Part shown: piece after piece, positions 7,244 to 15,210 of the stretch | Numbering within the stretch: the first letter of the stretch is position 1 | Layout of the letters: each line of letters begins with the position of its first letter | NCBI GenBank assembly: GCA_947588825.1 | Contig: CANPZU010000023.1 | Location: 1-37,825, forward strand | Direction: 5' to 3' | DNA: 37,825 bases | DNA from: an uncultured Clostridia bacterium | Lineage (GTDB): Bacteria; Bacillota; Clostridia; Oscillospirales; CAG-272 | Notes under the pieces: generated by a model | Seen by the model: only the letters and a program-made list of their open reading frames with translations | Told to the model about the DNA's origin: nothing | The model's database searches: none | Translations under genes and position numbers: made by a program

Positions 7244-8137
7244 ATGATTTATGATAACACTCGCTGCACCCTTTGCCCGAGACGCTGCATGGCCAATCGG
7301 GTCACGGGACGGGGAAGGTGTGGCGCGGGAAATTTGATAAAGATTGCCGCGGCAATGCCTCATATGTGGGAGGAACCCTGTATATCGGGTGACAAGGGCT
7401 CGGGGGTCATCTTTTTCTCGGGATGTCAACTGGGCTGCGTTTTTTGTCAGAACCGCGATATAAGCATACTTAATTACGGAAAGGAAATAGATTCGGAGCG
7501 CTTTGCAGAGATATGTTTTGAACTTCGGGAAAAGGAGGTGCACAACATTTCCCTTGTCAGCGCCGACCAATACCTGCCGTATATACTCCCGGTACTCGTC
7601 TCCATAAAGAGCACTCTCGGCCTTCCGATTGTTTACAACTGCTCCGGCTATCAAAGCGCCGAAACACTTTCGATGCTCTGCGGTATTGCAGATATCTACC
7701 TGCCCGATATTAAATTTTTTTCTCCCGAGCTTTCAAGGAAATACACCTGTGCCGAGGATTATTTTGAGGTGGCGTCAAGGGCCGTATCTGAAATGGTAAG
7801 GCAGACAGGCAAATATCGCCTTGACGAAAAGGGAATAATGAAAAGCGGCACGCTGGTGCGCCATCTTGTCATTCCCGAGTGCCGCAAGGACAGCCTTGAG
7901 ATAGTAAGATGGCTGAGCGAGACATTTTCGCCCGAGGACATAATATTAAGCGTTATGTCGCAGTACACTCCGACAGGATCCGTTCAAGCGCCCGCGCGAA
8001 GACTGACCTCCTTTGAGTATGAAAGCGTATGTAAAGCCGTGAGGGAGGCAGGCTTTCGGGGTTATTTTCAGGATATATCAGGCGCCGATGCGTCTTATAT
8101 TCCCGATTTTCACCTTCAAGGTGTAACAAAAGGATAA
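7244..8137 (+). CDS. PflX-like radical SAM protein (COG1313 type)
   Basis: A 297-residue radical SAM protein with cluster motif C61-x3-C65-x2-C68 in SGCQLGCVFCQN. An N-terminal set of four cysteines (C8, C11, C15, C26) in a CTLCPRRC...GRCG pattern precedes it, probably binding a metal or a second Fe-S cluster. This layout matches the uncharacterised PflX/COG1313 group annotated as pyruvate formate-lyase activating-like enzymes. No glycyl-radical enzyme gene lies in the window, so activation of PFL is doubtful. The ATG follows GGAG at 7233-7236. Its substrate is unknown. Confidence 0.85.
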   Translation: MIYDNTRCTLCPRRCMANRVTGRGRCGAGNLIKIAAAMPHMWEEPCISGDKGSGVIFFSGCQLGCVFCQNRDISILNYGKEIDSERFAEICFELREKEVHNISLVSADQYLPYILPVLVSIKSTLGLPIVYNCSGYQSAETLSMLCGIADIYLPDIKFFSPELSRKYTCAEDYFEVASRAVSEMVRQTGKYRLDEKGIMKSGTLVRHLVIPECRKDSLEIVRWLSETFSPEDIILSVMSQYTPTGSVQAPARRLTSFEYESVCKAVREAGFRGYFQDISGADASYIPDFHLQGVTKG

Positions 8138-8154
8138 ATTGTACTTTGAAACTA

Positions 8155-8183
8155 TTGATTTATTTTGTCATGTATTATATAAT
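8155..8183 (+). promoter_or_regulatory. Promoter of the dCMP deaminase gene cluster
   Basis: TTGATT at 8155-8160 and TATAAT at 8178-8183 are separated by 17 bp, about 80 bases upstream of the deaminase start. Confidence 0.72.
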
Positions 8184-8263
8184 AATAACGTAAATAAGCG
8201 GACGGCATACACGATAAATACATTATAAAAACAAAGACGACATAAAAAAGGACGGATAAAACA

Positions 8264-8764
8264 GTGGAAAACAACGTCGAACGAGTAAACAAGCCAAACT
8301 ATTATCTTGACATTGCCGAGACAGTGCTCAAGCGCTCAACCTGCCTTAGAAAAAAATACGGAGCGATAATCGTCAAAAACGACGTCATTGTTTCCACGGG
8401 ATACAACGGGGCGCCCCGAGGGAGGGCAAACTGCTGTACGCTCGGCTACTGTATGAGGGACGAGCTTAATATCCCTCGCGGCGAGAGATACGAGCTTTGC
8501 CGCTCCGTACATGCGGAGGCAAACGCGATAATCAACGCTTCAAGAGAGCAGATGCTCGGCTCCACCATGTATATTGTCGGAATGGACAGCAAAACGGGCG
8601 AGATACTAAACGACATAAACTCGTGCATGATGTGTAAGAGAATGATCATAAACGCGGGCATAGAGAAGGTCGTATTCCGAAACGGAGAGGAAAAATACAC
8701 GGAGATAAGGGTCAGAGACTGGGTTATAAACGACGACTCGGTGACCGGCAATTTTGGATATTAA
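8264..8764 (+). CDS. dCMP deaminase family protein (ComEB-like)
   Basis: A zinc-dependent cytidine/deoxycytidylate deaminase of 166 residues that converts dCMP to dUMP for dTTP synthesis. The catalytic HAE motif is H83-A-E85 in SVHAEANAI, and the zinc cysteines are C121 and C124 in SCMMCKRM. An allosteric-type insert with several cysteines and histidine-rich context (about 57-63) resembles the dCMP deaminase and ComE operon protein 2 group. The start is a GTG preceded by AAGGA. The gene lies 8 bases before the next one, which it probably shares a transcript with. Confidence 0.88.
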   Translation: MENNVERVNKPNYYLDIAETVLKRSTCLRKKYGAIIVKNDVIVSTGYNGAPRGRANCCTLGYCMRDELNIPRGERYELCRSVHAEANAIINASREQMLGSTMYIVGMDSKTGEILNDINSCMMCKRMIINAGIEKVVFRNGEEKYTEIRVRDWVINDDSVTGNFGY

Positions 8765-8772
8765 AGGTGTCT

Positions 8773-9501
8773 ATGAGCAAAACCGAAAAAACTAAAAAGC
8801 GCAGGGAAAAATTTAAGCCCCTTCCTTGGCTTATCGCATTAGGCGTGATCGCTGTTTTGAGCCTCGGAATCGTCCTTTCATATTATATTTCCAATTACAG
8901 ACCGGTGCTACGCTTTACTTATAACGGCGAGAACGGGAGCTATTACGACAAAAAGAACGATATAACTTATGTCAGCGCTCCCGGCTGCTATTCTTTCGTT
9001 TTAAAATCAGGGGAGGAATACGCCGTGAGCGATCGGCTGAGCCTGTACTATATGGGCTATAAAGACGGAGAGCAGGTCCACATGTCCGATCCGACCGCCT
9101 GGCTGACCACGAGCATTGAGGACGGCGGAATAATATACTACAACCCCGAAAAAGTGAATCTCCCCGAGACCAAAAACTTTATTTGGCACGAAATCTACCT
9201 GTGCAACACCGGGGGAGTGCTCTTTGCCACGCAGAAGCTTGACGCCTCGGTCACAAACCGTCTGCTTAAGGCGTATTTTGAAGCGCCCGATGAGGAAAAT
9301 CTCTTTGACAGCGGCGTTATGTACGACATGGAGTTTCTTAAAGAGGTCAGAGTCACATCCTATGTTTACCCGCAGCTTCATATGATCATGCGCCTTTATA
9401 CCGACGGAAAGGGAAATTATTATCTCGCCTCGATTTACGACCGCCGTCTGATAAAGACGGAAGCCGAGGTTTTTTTGCCCTTCTTTGAGGATGCCGATTG
9501 A
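8773..9501 (+). CDS. Membrane-anchored protein of unknown function
   Basis: About 242 residues: a very basic N-terminus (about 1-17), one transmembrane helix at about 20-42, then a roughly 200-residue domain rich in Tyr, Phe and Asp that should lie outside the membrane. I do not recognise a family and see no catalytic motif. The start is either the ATG at 8773, preceded by AAAGG, or an in-frame GTG at 8767. It is sandwiched between dCMP deaminase and rimI with gaps of 8 and 1 bases, so it is surely co-transcribed with them. That arrangement does not by itself reveal its role. Confidence 0.75.
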   Translation: MSKTEKTKKRREKFKPLPWLIALGVIAVLSLGIVLSYYISNYRPVLRFTYNGENGSYYDKKNDITYVSAPGCYSFVLKSGEEYAVSDRLSLYYMGYKDGEQVHMSDPTAWLTTSIEDGGIIYYNPEKVNLPETKNFIWHEIYLCNTGGVLFATQKLDASVTNRLLKAYFEAPDEENLFDSGVMYDMEFLKEVRVTSYVYPQLHMIMRLYTDGKGNYYLASIYDRRLIKTEAEVFLPFFEDAD

Positions 9502-9502
9502 C

Positions 9503-9985
9503 ATGGAGCTTATTATAAAAAAGGCAAGCGTGCAAATGCTCGATCAGATAATGAGAGTGGAAAACAGCTCTTTTAGCGACCCGTGGTCGCGCGGCGCTTT
9601 TCTTCACCTCTTTTCAAATCCGATATACCGCTTTTATGTCTGTCATGTCGGGACCGCCTTTTCGGGTTATATAATCGGCATGCTTCTTCCGCCGGAGGCG
9701 GAGGTGATAAATCTCGCGGTAGATATACCTTTCAGGAGAGCGGGGGTAGCCTCGGCCCTTCTTGAAAGACTGATTTTCGAGGCGGAGGAATCGGGATGTC
9801 ACAGCTTTTATCTTGAGGTGAGAAGGAGCAACATGGCGGCGATCGAGCTTTACAAAAAGCACGGCTTTATGACCCTCGGAACGCGCAAAAAATATTACCG
9901 CTGTCCGGTCGAGGACGCGCTTATCATGGCAAGGCTCAAAGAAGGGCAAAGTCAAGCTGCCTCACATGAGAGTAAGCCCTCCTGA
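9503..9985 (+). CDS. rimI: Ribosomal-protein N-acetyltransferase RimI
   Basis: A GNAT-family acetyltransferase of 160 residues that uses acetyl-CoA, by homology on the N-terminal alanine of ribosomal protein bS18. The acetyl-CoA loop is in the VDIPFRRAGVASALL stretch (about 78-92), followed by the typical EVRRSNMAAIELYKKHGF block. The ATG at 9503 starts 1 base after the upstream stop; GAGG at 9487-9490 is a possible ribosome site. Linkage to tsaD downstream is common in Firmicutes and supports the name. The stop codon lies in the loop of a GCCCTC/GAGGGC hairpin (9976-9991). Confidence 0.88.
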   Translation: MELIIKKASVQMLDQIMRVENSSFSDPWSRGAFLHLFSNPIYRFYVCHVGTAFSGYIIGMLLPPEAEVINLAVDIPFRRAGVASALLERLIFEAEESGCHSFYLEVRRSNMAAIELYKKHGFMTLGTRKKYYRCPVEDALIMARLKEGQSQAASHESKPS

Positions 9986-9987
9986 GA

Positions 9988-10075
9988 GGGCGCGGGATTT
10001 TTGTGCGGGCGCGGTTTTGTGTAGGCGCGGGATTTTGTACGGTCGCCGATTTTATCAGGACACGGTATTTTATCA
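9988..10075. repeat. Degenerate tandem repeat, five units of 17-19 bp
   Basis: Units begin at about 9988, 10007, 10024, 10041 and 10058. The approximate consensus is GGCGCGGGATTTTGT, decaying to GGACACGGTATTTTATCA in the last copy. The repeat sits between rimI and the next gene, immediately after the rimI stop hairpin. Confidence 0.6.
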
Positions 10076-10130
10076 TGTTTTTATCAAAGAATCGTTTATT
10101 TGAAAGGAACCTGATAAAGCAAATCAGGGT

Positions 10131-10706
10131 ATGGGTGGAAAAGTGAAAAGCGGCAAACGGTCTCAAATACTTTCCGATTTGCTTTTCGGAATAATATACT
10201 TTGCGGCGTGCAACCTTGTTTTTTGGCTTGTATGGCTGATACTGAGCTTTGTCACCTCCGGCATCTACAACGAGCTCTACCAAAGAAGCGGCGGCGACGC
10301 TCGCGAATATATGGAAAAAATAAGGAGCGTTTTGTGCGTTCTCATATACTGCGTCGTGCTGATTTTTATCTATAAATCGAATCCGGTCGAGAGAAACAGA
10401 TATATAATGTCGACTTTCGAAAAGAAGGTAAGCTTTATAAACGAACTGCTTTCGTACGCCAAAAAACGCCTGCTTACCGATATAATCTCTTATGCGGTGT
10501 TTCTTCTTCCTTTTTTGGCGGCGGGGCTGATATGCAATTACGATCTTCCGTTCATACCGACCGCTTATCTTGCTCAGTACAATTTATACCTGCTTGTTGC
10601 AAGTCCCGTATTATCCTATCTTGTCAACATAATCGTATTTGCCCTTATCATGGCCGTCTTTGTCCCCTTCGTTCGCATTTTTTGGAACTCAAAAAGGCTC
10701 AGGTAA
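10131..10706 (+). CDS. Multi-pass membrane protein of unknown function
   Basis: A 191-residue protein with about four predicted transmembrane helices, roughly at 15-40, 66-84, 118-138 and 150-178, and basic ends (N-terminal KSGKRSQ, C-terminal NSKRLR). No family is recognised and no conserved polar motif is evident within the helices. The ATG at 10131 has no well-spaced ribosome site. The in-frame GTG at 10143, preceded by GGGTGG, may be the true start. It lies between rimI and tsaD and may be transcribed with them, but gaps of 145 and about 100 bases make this less certain. Confidence 0.7.
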   Translation: MGGKVKSGKRSQILSDLLFGIIYFAACNLVFWLVWLILSFVTSGIYNELYQRSGGDAREYMEKIRSVLCVLIYCVVLIFIYKSNPVERNRYIMSTFEKKVSFINELLSYAKKRLLTDIISYAVFLLPFLAAGLICNYDLPFIPTAYLAQYNLYLLVASPVLSYLVNIIVFALIMAVFVPFVRIFWNSKRLR

Positions 10707-10808
10707 AGCAGAGAATACGGGCAATAAAAAGGCCAAAAAGCCAAAATCGGCGCGCCGACTGCGCGCAATGGGAGTTTATGCGCAATTGTGCGCTTGTTCA
10801 CGACACAA

Positions 10809-11825
10809 ATGATAATACTTGCAATAGAATCCTCGTGCGACGAGACGTCGGCGGCCGTTGTTGAAATGGACGGGGAAAAAAGAGTTATACATTCAAATCA
10901 AATATCCTCGCAGGTCGCAACTCACGCCCTTTACGGAGGAGTGGTGCCCGAGATTGCCGGCCGCGCCCACGCCGAGTGCATATCGCGTTTGACTTATGCC
11001 GCTCTTGACGAGGCGAAAATGAGCATGAAGGAAATCGACGCCATAGCAGTCACCTGCACACCGGGCCTTATCGGAGCGCTTCTTGTGGGAGTGAATTTTG
11101 CAAAGGGCCTCGCGTATGCCTATGGCAAGCCTCTTATATCGGTGAACCATGTCAAAGGGCATGTGGCGGCGGCGTATTTTGAATATCCTGAGCTCAGGGC
11201 CCCGTTTTTTGCAATGATAGCTTCGGGGGGACACACATCTTTGACATACGTAAAGAGCGCGACCGACTTTGAGCCGGTAGGAAGGACGAGAGACGACGCG
11301 GCGGGGGAAGCCTTTGACAAGGTGGGAAGAGTACTCGGACTATCCTATCCGGGAGGCGCCGAAATGGACCGCCTTGCCTCGGCGGGAAACCCTGATTTTA
11401 TAAAGTTTGCTCCCGCGGTGATTGCCGACACGCTTGACTTTTCGTTCAGCGGCTTGAAAAGCGCCGTTATCAATTATGTCCATGTCACGCAAATGAAAAA
11501 AAATGAGATACGCCGCGAGGACGTCGCCGCATCTTTTACCAAGACGGTGGTGAGCTCGGTGGTCAAAAACCTTGAAAAGGCGTATGAAATATACCGCTAT
11601 GATACTCTTGTGCTTGCCGGAGGAGTGGCGGCAAACAGCCACTTGAGAGAGGGAGTTTCGAATTTTGCCTCTTCTTATAACATAAAGCTGTGCATCCCCG
11701 CTAAGGCGCTTTGTTCGGACAACGCGGCAATGATCGGAGCACAGGGTTACTTTGAATATATGGCCGGCAAAAGAGCAAACCTCACTCTCAACGCCAAGGC
11801 AAGCTCAGGTAAGGCGGCTTTCTGA
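10809..11825 (+). CDS. tsaD: tRNA N6-adenosine threonylcarbamoyltransferase TsaD
   Basis: The catalytic subunit that transfers the threonylcarbamoyl group to A37 of ANN-decoding tRNAs. It opens with the family signature MIILAIESSCDETSAAVV, has metal-binding histidines H114 and H118 in NHVKGH, and the ASGGHTSL and VLAGGVAANSHLR phosphate-binding motifs. The ATG at 10809 gives 338 residues, the usual family length, although no strong ribosome site precedes it. An in-frame GTG at 10788 is an alternative. The partner genes tsaB and tsaE are not in this window. A GCGCA/TGCGC hairpin lies just upstream at 10780-10793. Confidence 0.94.
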   Translation: MIILAIESSCDETSAAVVEMDGEKRVIHSNQISSQVATHALYGGVVPEIAGRAHAECISRLTYAALDEAKMSMKEIDAIAVTCTPGLIGALLVGVNFAKGLAYAYGKPLISVNHVKGHVAAAYFEYPELRAPFFAMIASGGHTSLTYVKSATDFEPVGRTRDDAAGEAFDKVGRVLGLSYPGGAEMDRLASAGNPDFIKFAPAVIADTLDFSFSGLKSAVINYVHVTQMKKNEIRREDVAASFTKTVVSSVVKNLEKAYEIYRYDTLVLAGGVAANSHLREGVSNFASSYNIKLCIPAKALCSDNAAMIGAQGYFEYMAGKRANLTLNAKASSGKAAF

Positions 11826-11831
11826 TTTTTT

Positions 11832-12057
11832 TGTGGAAATCGCACAAACATATTTACCCTTATGCAGACTTGATGAATAAATCAATGTATATTATTCATA
11901 AAATGATGCATATAAGGCTTTTCCACAAGTGACGCGCGAATTTGGTAAAAAATAGGGTTATTTTTTTCACGACGCCATTTGAGGCAGACCCAATTCAACA
12001 AAAGACTGCATATTTCACCCACGAAGCTGTGGAAAACCATGTGGAATGTGTGGAAAT
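11832..12057. promoter_or_regulatory. Cluster of five DnaA-box-like TGTGGAA motifs
   Basis: TGTGGAAAT at 11832-11840, TTTTCCACA (opposite orientation) at 11919-11927, and three tandem copies at 12028-12036, 12040-12048 and 12049-12057. The best copies differ by one base from the DnaA box consensus TTATCCACA. The 329-base region 11826-12154 holds no gene that I can support. It may bind DnaA or another regulator of the dehydrogenase gene that follows. Confidence 0.45.
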
Positions 12058-12154
12058 CCGATGCGAACGCGCATGTTAATATGCATTGTATAAAGTAACA
12101 AATATACATTAATTAATGAAAGGATATCCGTGTGTATCAAAACGGGAGAAAGCT

Positions 12155-13324
12155 ATGGAAAAATACAAAGAACAAATAGAGGCGGCTGCGGAGAAATTCA
12201 AAAAACTTCTTGAAGAACAGCTTGAAAGGGTAGACAGAATCAATGCTTCAAAGGAGAGCACCGACTTTGCATCGCTTGACAAAATAGTTATCGGAGTGTG
12301 CGGCGGGGACGGTATCGGCCCGACTATCACCGAGGCGGCAAGAAAAGTGCTTGAGGACATGCTTTGCAAGGAAGTCGCCTCCGGCAGAGTACAGTTCAAG
12401 GTCATAGAGGGACTTACAATAGAAAATCGCGCGGCATCGGGCAAGGCAATACCCGACGACGTTTTGGCCGAGCTTAAAAAGTGCAACGTCATACTTAAAG
12501 GGCCGACCACCACTCCAAGAGCCGGAGACCCGTGGCCGAACATCGAGTCCGCCAATGTGGCAATGAGAAAGGAGCTCGATCTTTATGCCAATGTACGTCC
12601 CGTTTGCGTGCCGGAAAAGGGGATTGACTGGACCTTCTTTCGGGAGAACACCGAGGGTTCGTACGCGGTGGGTTCAAAGGGCATACATGTCAGCGATGAT
12701 CTCGGAGTTGACTTTGTGATAACCACCACCGAGGGTACAAGCAGAATAGCAAGGCTTGCGTTTGAATACGCAAGAGCAAACGGCAAGGACCGCGTTTCGA
12801 TAGTCACCAAGGCCAACGTCATAAAAACCACCGACGGAAAATTCCTTCGCATCTGTGAAGAAATGGCCGAGGAGTACCCTGAGATAACGACCGACGAGTG
12901 GTTTATCGATATAATGACCGCAAAGCTTGTGGACGAAAAGAGGCGGCGCGATTTCAAGGTCTTTATTCTTCCCAACCTTTACGGCGATATAATAACCGAC
13001 GAGGCTGCCGAGTTTCAGGGGGGCGTCGGAACCGCGGGAAGCGCGAACATCGGCAAAAAATACGCCATGTTCGAGGCAATTCACGGAAGCGCTCCGAGAA
13101 TGGTAAAGGAGGGAAGGGCAAAGTACGCCGATCCCTGCTCTATGCTGCGGGCGGCGGTGCTCCTTTTGTCGCATATCGGATATCAGGATAAGGCCGACAA
13201 ACTGGCAAGAGCGCTTGACATTTGCATGTTTGAAGAAAAGAAGCTCGTTATAACCGGAAGAGACACCGGCTGCACATGCGACGAGTTCGCCGCTTACGTT
13301 ACCGAGACTTTGAATTCTCTTTGA
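12155..13324 (+). CDS. Isocitrate dehydrogenase-like enzyme (isocitrate/isopropylmalate dehydrogenase family)
   Basis: A 389-residue member of the beta-decarboxylating dehydrogenase family. Substrate residues follow the isocitrate pattern: S132, N134, R138 and R148 in the ESANVAMRKELDLYANVRP block, then Y170 in NTEGSY, K219 or K224, and metal-binding D252, D278 and D282. The nucleotide loop HGSAPR differs from the NADP-type GTAPKYAG, so NAD use is a reasonable inference. GDGIGP begins only at residue 51, after a charged helical extension of about 40 residues that is longer than usual. I chose the ATG at 12155 after GGGAG rather than an upstream ATG at 12116 without a ribosome site. Homoisocitrate or tartrate-type activity is less likely. 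Confidence 0.85.
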   Translation: MEKYKEQIEAAAEKFKKLLEEQLERVDRINASKESTDFASLDKIVIGVCGGDGIGPTITEAARKVLEDMLCKEVASGRVQFKVIEGLTIENRAASGKAIPDDVLAELKKCNVILKGPTTTPRAGDPWPNIESANVAMRKELDLYANVRPVCVPEKGIDWTFFRENTEGSYAVGSKGIHVSDDLGVDFVITTTEGTSRIARLAFEYARANGKDRVSIVTKANVIKTTDGKFLRICEEMAEEYPEITTDEWFIDIMTAKLVDEKRRRDFKVFILPNLYGDIITDEAAEFQGGVGTAGSANIGKKYAMFEAIHGSAPRMVKEGRAKYADPCSMLRAAVLLLSHIGYQDKADKLARALDICMFEEKKLVITGRDTGCTCDEFAAYVTETLNSL

Positions 13325-13462
13325 TCTTTTAACATTGCTTTTGTTTTTATATTTTCTTAATATAATATTCTTACTTAAAGACGCGAAATATTCCTGCGCC
13401 GATTTGCGCGTGTATTTTTTATTGGATCGGTTGTCAAATTCATTACGGTGAGGTGAGGGAAA

Positions 13463-14125
13463 TTGCAGGAGCCAAAACAGATAAGGGTCTCAAATGCGGT
13501 GCGAAACAGACTGCCCCGTTATTTCAGATATTTAAGGGGGCTGCTCGATCAAAACATTTTAAGGATCAGCTCTTTTGAGCTTTCAAGGCTTATGAATGTT
13601 ACCGCATCTCAAATAAGGCAGGATCTGAACTGCTTCGGAGGCTTCGGACAGCAGGGATACGGCTACAATGTCAAATACCTGTACGGCAAAATAGCCGATA
13701 TACTTGGCGTCAACGAGGCATATACGGCAATTATAATAGGAGCCGGTAATCTCGGGCGTGCCCTTTCGGCGGCAAGCACCTTCACAAATCGCGGCGTGAT
13801 ACTCAAGGCGATGTTCGATGTTGATGAAAACATTGTGGAAAAGGACATAAACTCCCTTCACGTGTACCACATGGACTCTCTTGAAGAGTATATGAACGAA
13901 AACCGTGTGGATATCGCCGTGCTGGCCGTTCCAAAGGAAGTCGCGGCAAAGACGGGAGAGCGGCTTGCAGCCTGCGGTATAAAAGGAATATGGAATTTTA
14001 CGGGGATAGAACTCAGCCTTGAGAATCGGGTGACGGTTCAGAATGTGCATCTCGGGGACAGACTGATGACCCTATGCTATGAGATAAAAAACAACAATAA
14101 ATCAAACAAGGACGATATGCAGTAA
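13463..14125 (+). CDS. rex: Redox-sensing transcriptional repressor Rex
   Basis: A 220-residue NADH/NAD-ratio sensor that represses fermentation and respiration genes when NADH is low. It has the N-terminal winged helix (about 10-75) with the family block VTASQIRQDLNCFGGFGQQG and a Rossmann domain with GAGNLGRA at 93-100. The start is TTG, supported by an excellent GAGGTGAGGG site ending a few bases upstream. A TATAAT at 13361-13366 may be its -10 element, but no good -35 is spaced correctly. I found no clear Rex operator in the region just upstream. It leads a tight run of genes into dnaD. Confidence 0.94.
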   Translation: MQEPKQIRVSNAVRNRLPRYFRYLRGLLDQNILRISSFELSRLMNVTASQIRQDLNCFGGFGQQGYGYNVKYLYGKIADILGVNEAYTAIIIGAGNLGRALSAASTFTNRGVILKAMFDVDENIVEKDINSLHVYHMDSLEEYMNENRVDIAVLAVPKEVAAKTGERLAACGIKGIWNFTGIELSLENRVTVQNVHLGDRLMTLCYEIKNNNKSNKDDMQ

Positions 14126-14157
14126 GCAGGATTTGCCGTGCACGTCGGTGAAACATC

Positions 14158-15186
14158 ATGAAGTTAAAGGTCGAATACGGCAATAAGGTTGTCTGCCTTC
14201 CTCAAAAGGCGGCGGAACTGGCTCCCAAGGCAACTCAAAGTGAGCTTTCGGTGCTTTTATACCTTCTTGCCAATGAGAGGCTCGAAAAAGATATAGATAT
14301 ATCGGAGGTTGCGAGCGCGCTTAAGCTTGACGAGGCGCTGGTTAACGGCTCTATCAACTATTGGCGGGGCGCGGGCGTGCTTTCTGAGGACGGATCGGAA
14401 AAAGAGCAAAGCCCGGCGCGCCTTACCGTAAAGGAGTCAAACGGCAAAAACGGGAATGTCATATCGGTCATATCGGGAGATACCCCGCATTATACCGGCG
14501 AGGAGATCGAAAGGCTCTTCAAGGGCGAGCCAAAGCTGGGAGAATATATCGACGAGTGTCAAAGAGTGCTCGGAAGGATGTTCACTCCGCTTGAGATAAA
14601 CAAAATGCTCTCTCTTCGGGAGTATTACGGTCTTGACTGCGAGTTTGTCCTGCTGCTGTGCTCCTATTGCAGGGAAATCGGCAAGACGAGCGTCCCGTAT
14701 GTCGAAAAGACCGCAAAAGGACTTATTGACGAGGGAGTGGGCACCGTCGCCGCTCTTGAAAGCAAGCTGGAATTTTTAAAACGTTTTCACAGTGTCGAAA
14801 TGCTTGTCAGAAAGCTGTGCGGACTAAAATCGCGCGCGCTTACCGCAAAGGAAAAGCGTTTTGTGGATCATTGGACCGAGCTGAGCATTTCAAAGGAAGT
14901 CATAGAGATAGCCTACGAGGTGGCAATAAACAACACCGGTTCGCCTTCTATGCCGTATATGAACAAGGTGCTCACCAACTGGGTCGATTCGGGCTATCGA
15001 ACGGGCGAGGAAGTGTTTGCGGGTATCGAGGCTTACCGCAAGAAAAAGGAAGCTAAGGAAAAAGAGGGCTCTTCGTTCGACACCGACGAATTTTTTGAGA
15101 CCGCGCTGAGACGCAGCCTTGAAAAGCACTTGCAGACGTTGGGCGCCGAGGACGGCGTACAGGGAGAAGAAGTAGCTGAAGGGTAA
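14158..15186 (+). CDS. dnaD: DnaD-domain primosome protein
   Basis: A 342-residue replication-initiation protein of the DnaD/DnaB type found in Firmicutes. The N-terminal winged-helix-like region (about 20-80) is followed by two DnaD-type helical repeats (about 125-200 and 220-285), the second ending in the conserved YMNKVLTNW motif. The C-terminal tail is charged and probably disordered. Gene order rex-dnaD-helicase loader, with gaps of 32 and 24 bases, fits a primosome operon in which this protein works with the ATPase encoded next. Two DnaD repeats are more like B. subtilis DnaB than DnaD, so the exact counterpart is open. Confidence 0.85.
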   Translation: MKLKVEYGNKVVCLPQKAAELAPKATQSELSVLLYLLANERLEKDIDISEVASALKLDEALVNGSINYWRGAGVLSEDGSEKEQSPARLTVKESNGKNGNVISVISGDTPHYTGEEIERLFKGEPKLGEYIDECQRVLGRMFTPLEINKMLSLREYYGLDCEFVLLLCSYCREIGKTSVPYVEKTAKGLIDEGVGTVAALESKLEFLKRFHSVEMLVRKLCGLKSRALTAKEKRFVDHWTELSISKEVIEIAYEVAINNTGSPSMPYMNKVLTNWVDSGYRTGEEVFAGIEAYRKKKEAKEKEGSSFDTDEFFETALRRSLEKHLQTLGAEDGVQGEEVAEG

Positions 15187-15210
15187 TTATTACATAAGAG
15201 GCGTCATAAA

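Noticed and set aside
9988..10075. Possible CRISPR array in the tandem repeat region
   Set aside because: Units are contiguous and degenerate, with no unique spacers and no cas genes nearby.
10778..10866. Alternative upstream start ATG just after GGGAG before tsaD
   Set aside because: It is out of frame with tsaD and reaches a stop within about 30 codons, so it cannot be the tsaD start.
11832..12057. Chromosomal replication origin
   Set aside because: DnaA-like motifs alone are not enough; dnaA, dnaN and a clear unwinding element are absent.
11882..12109. Minus-strand open frame of 75 codons
   Set aside because: It lies in the DnaA-box-like region, has no ribosome site and its composition looks random.
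12116..12154. Upstream ATG for the isocitrate dehydrogenase-like gene
   Set aside because: No ribosome site precedes it, while the ATG at 12155 has GGGAG at good spacing.
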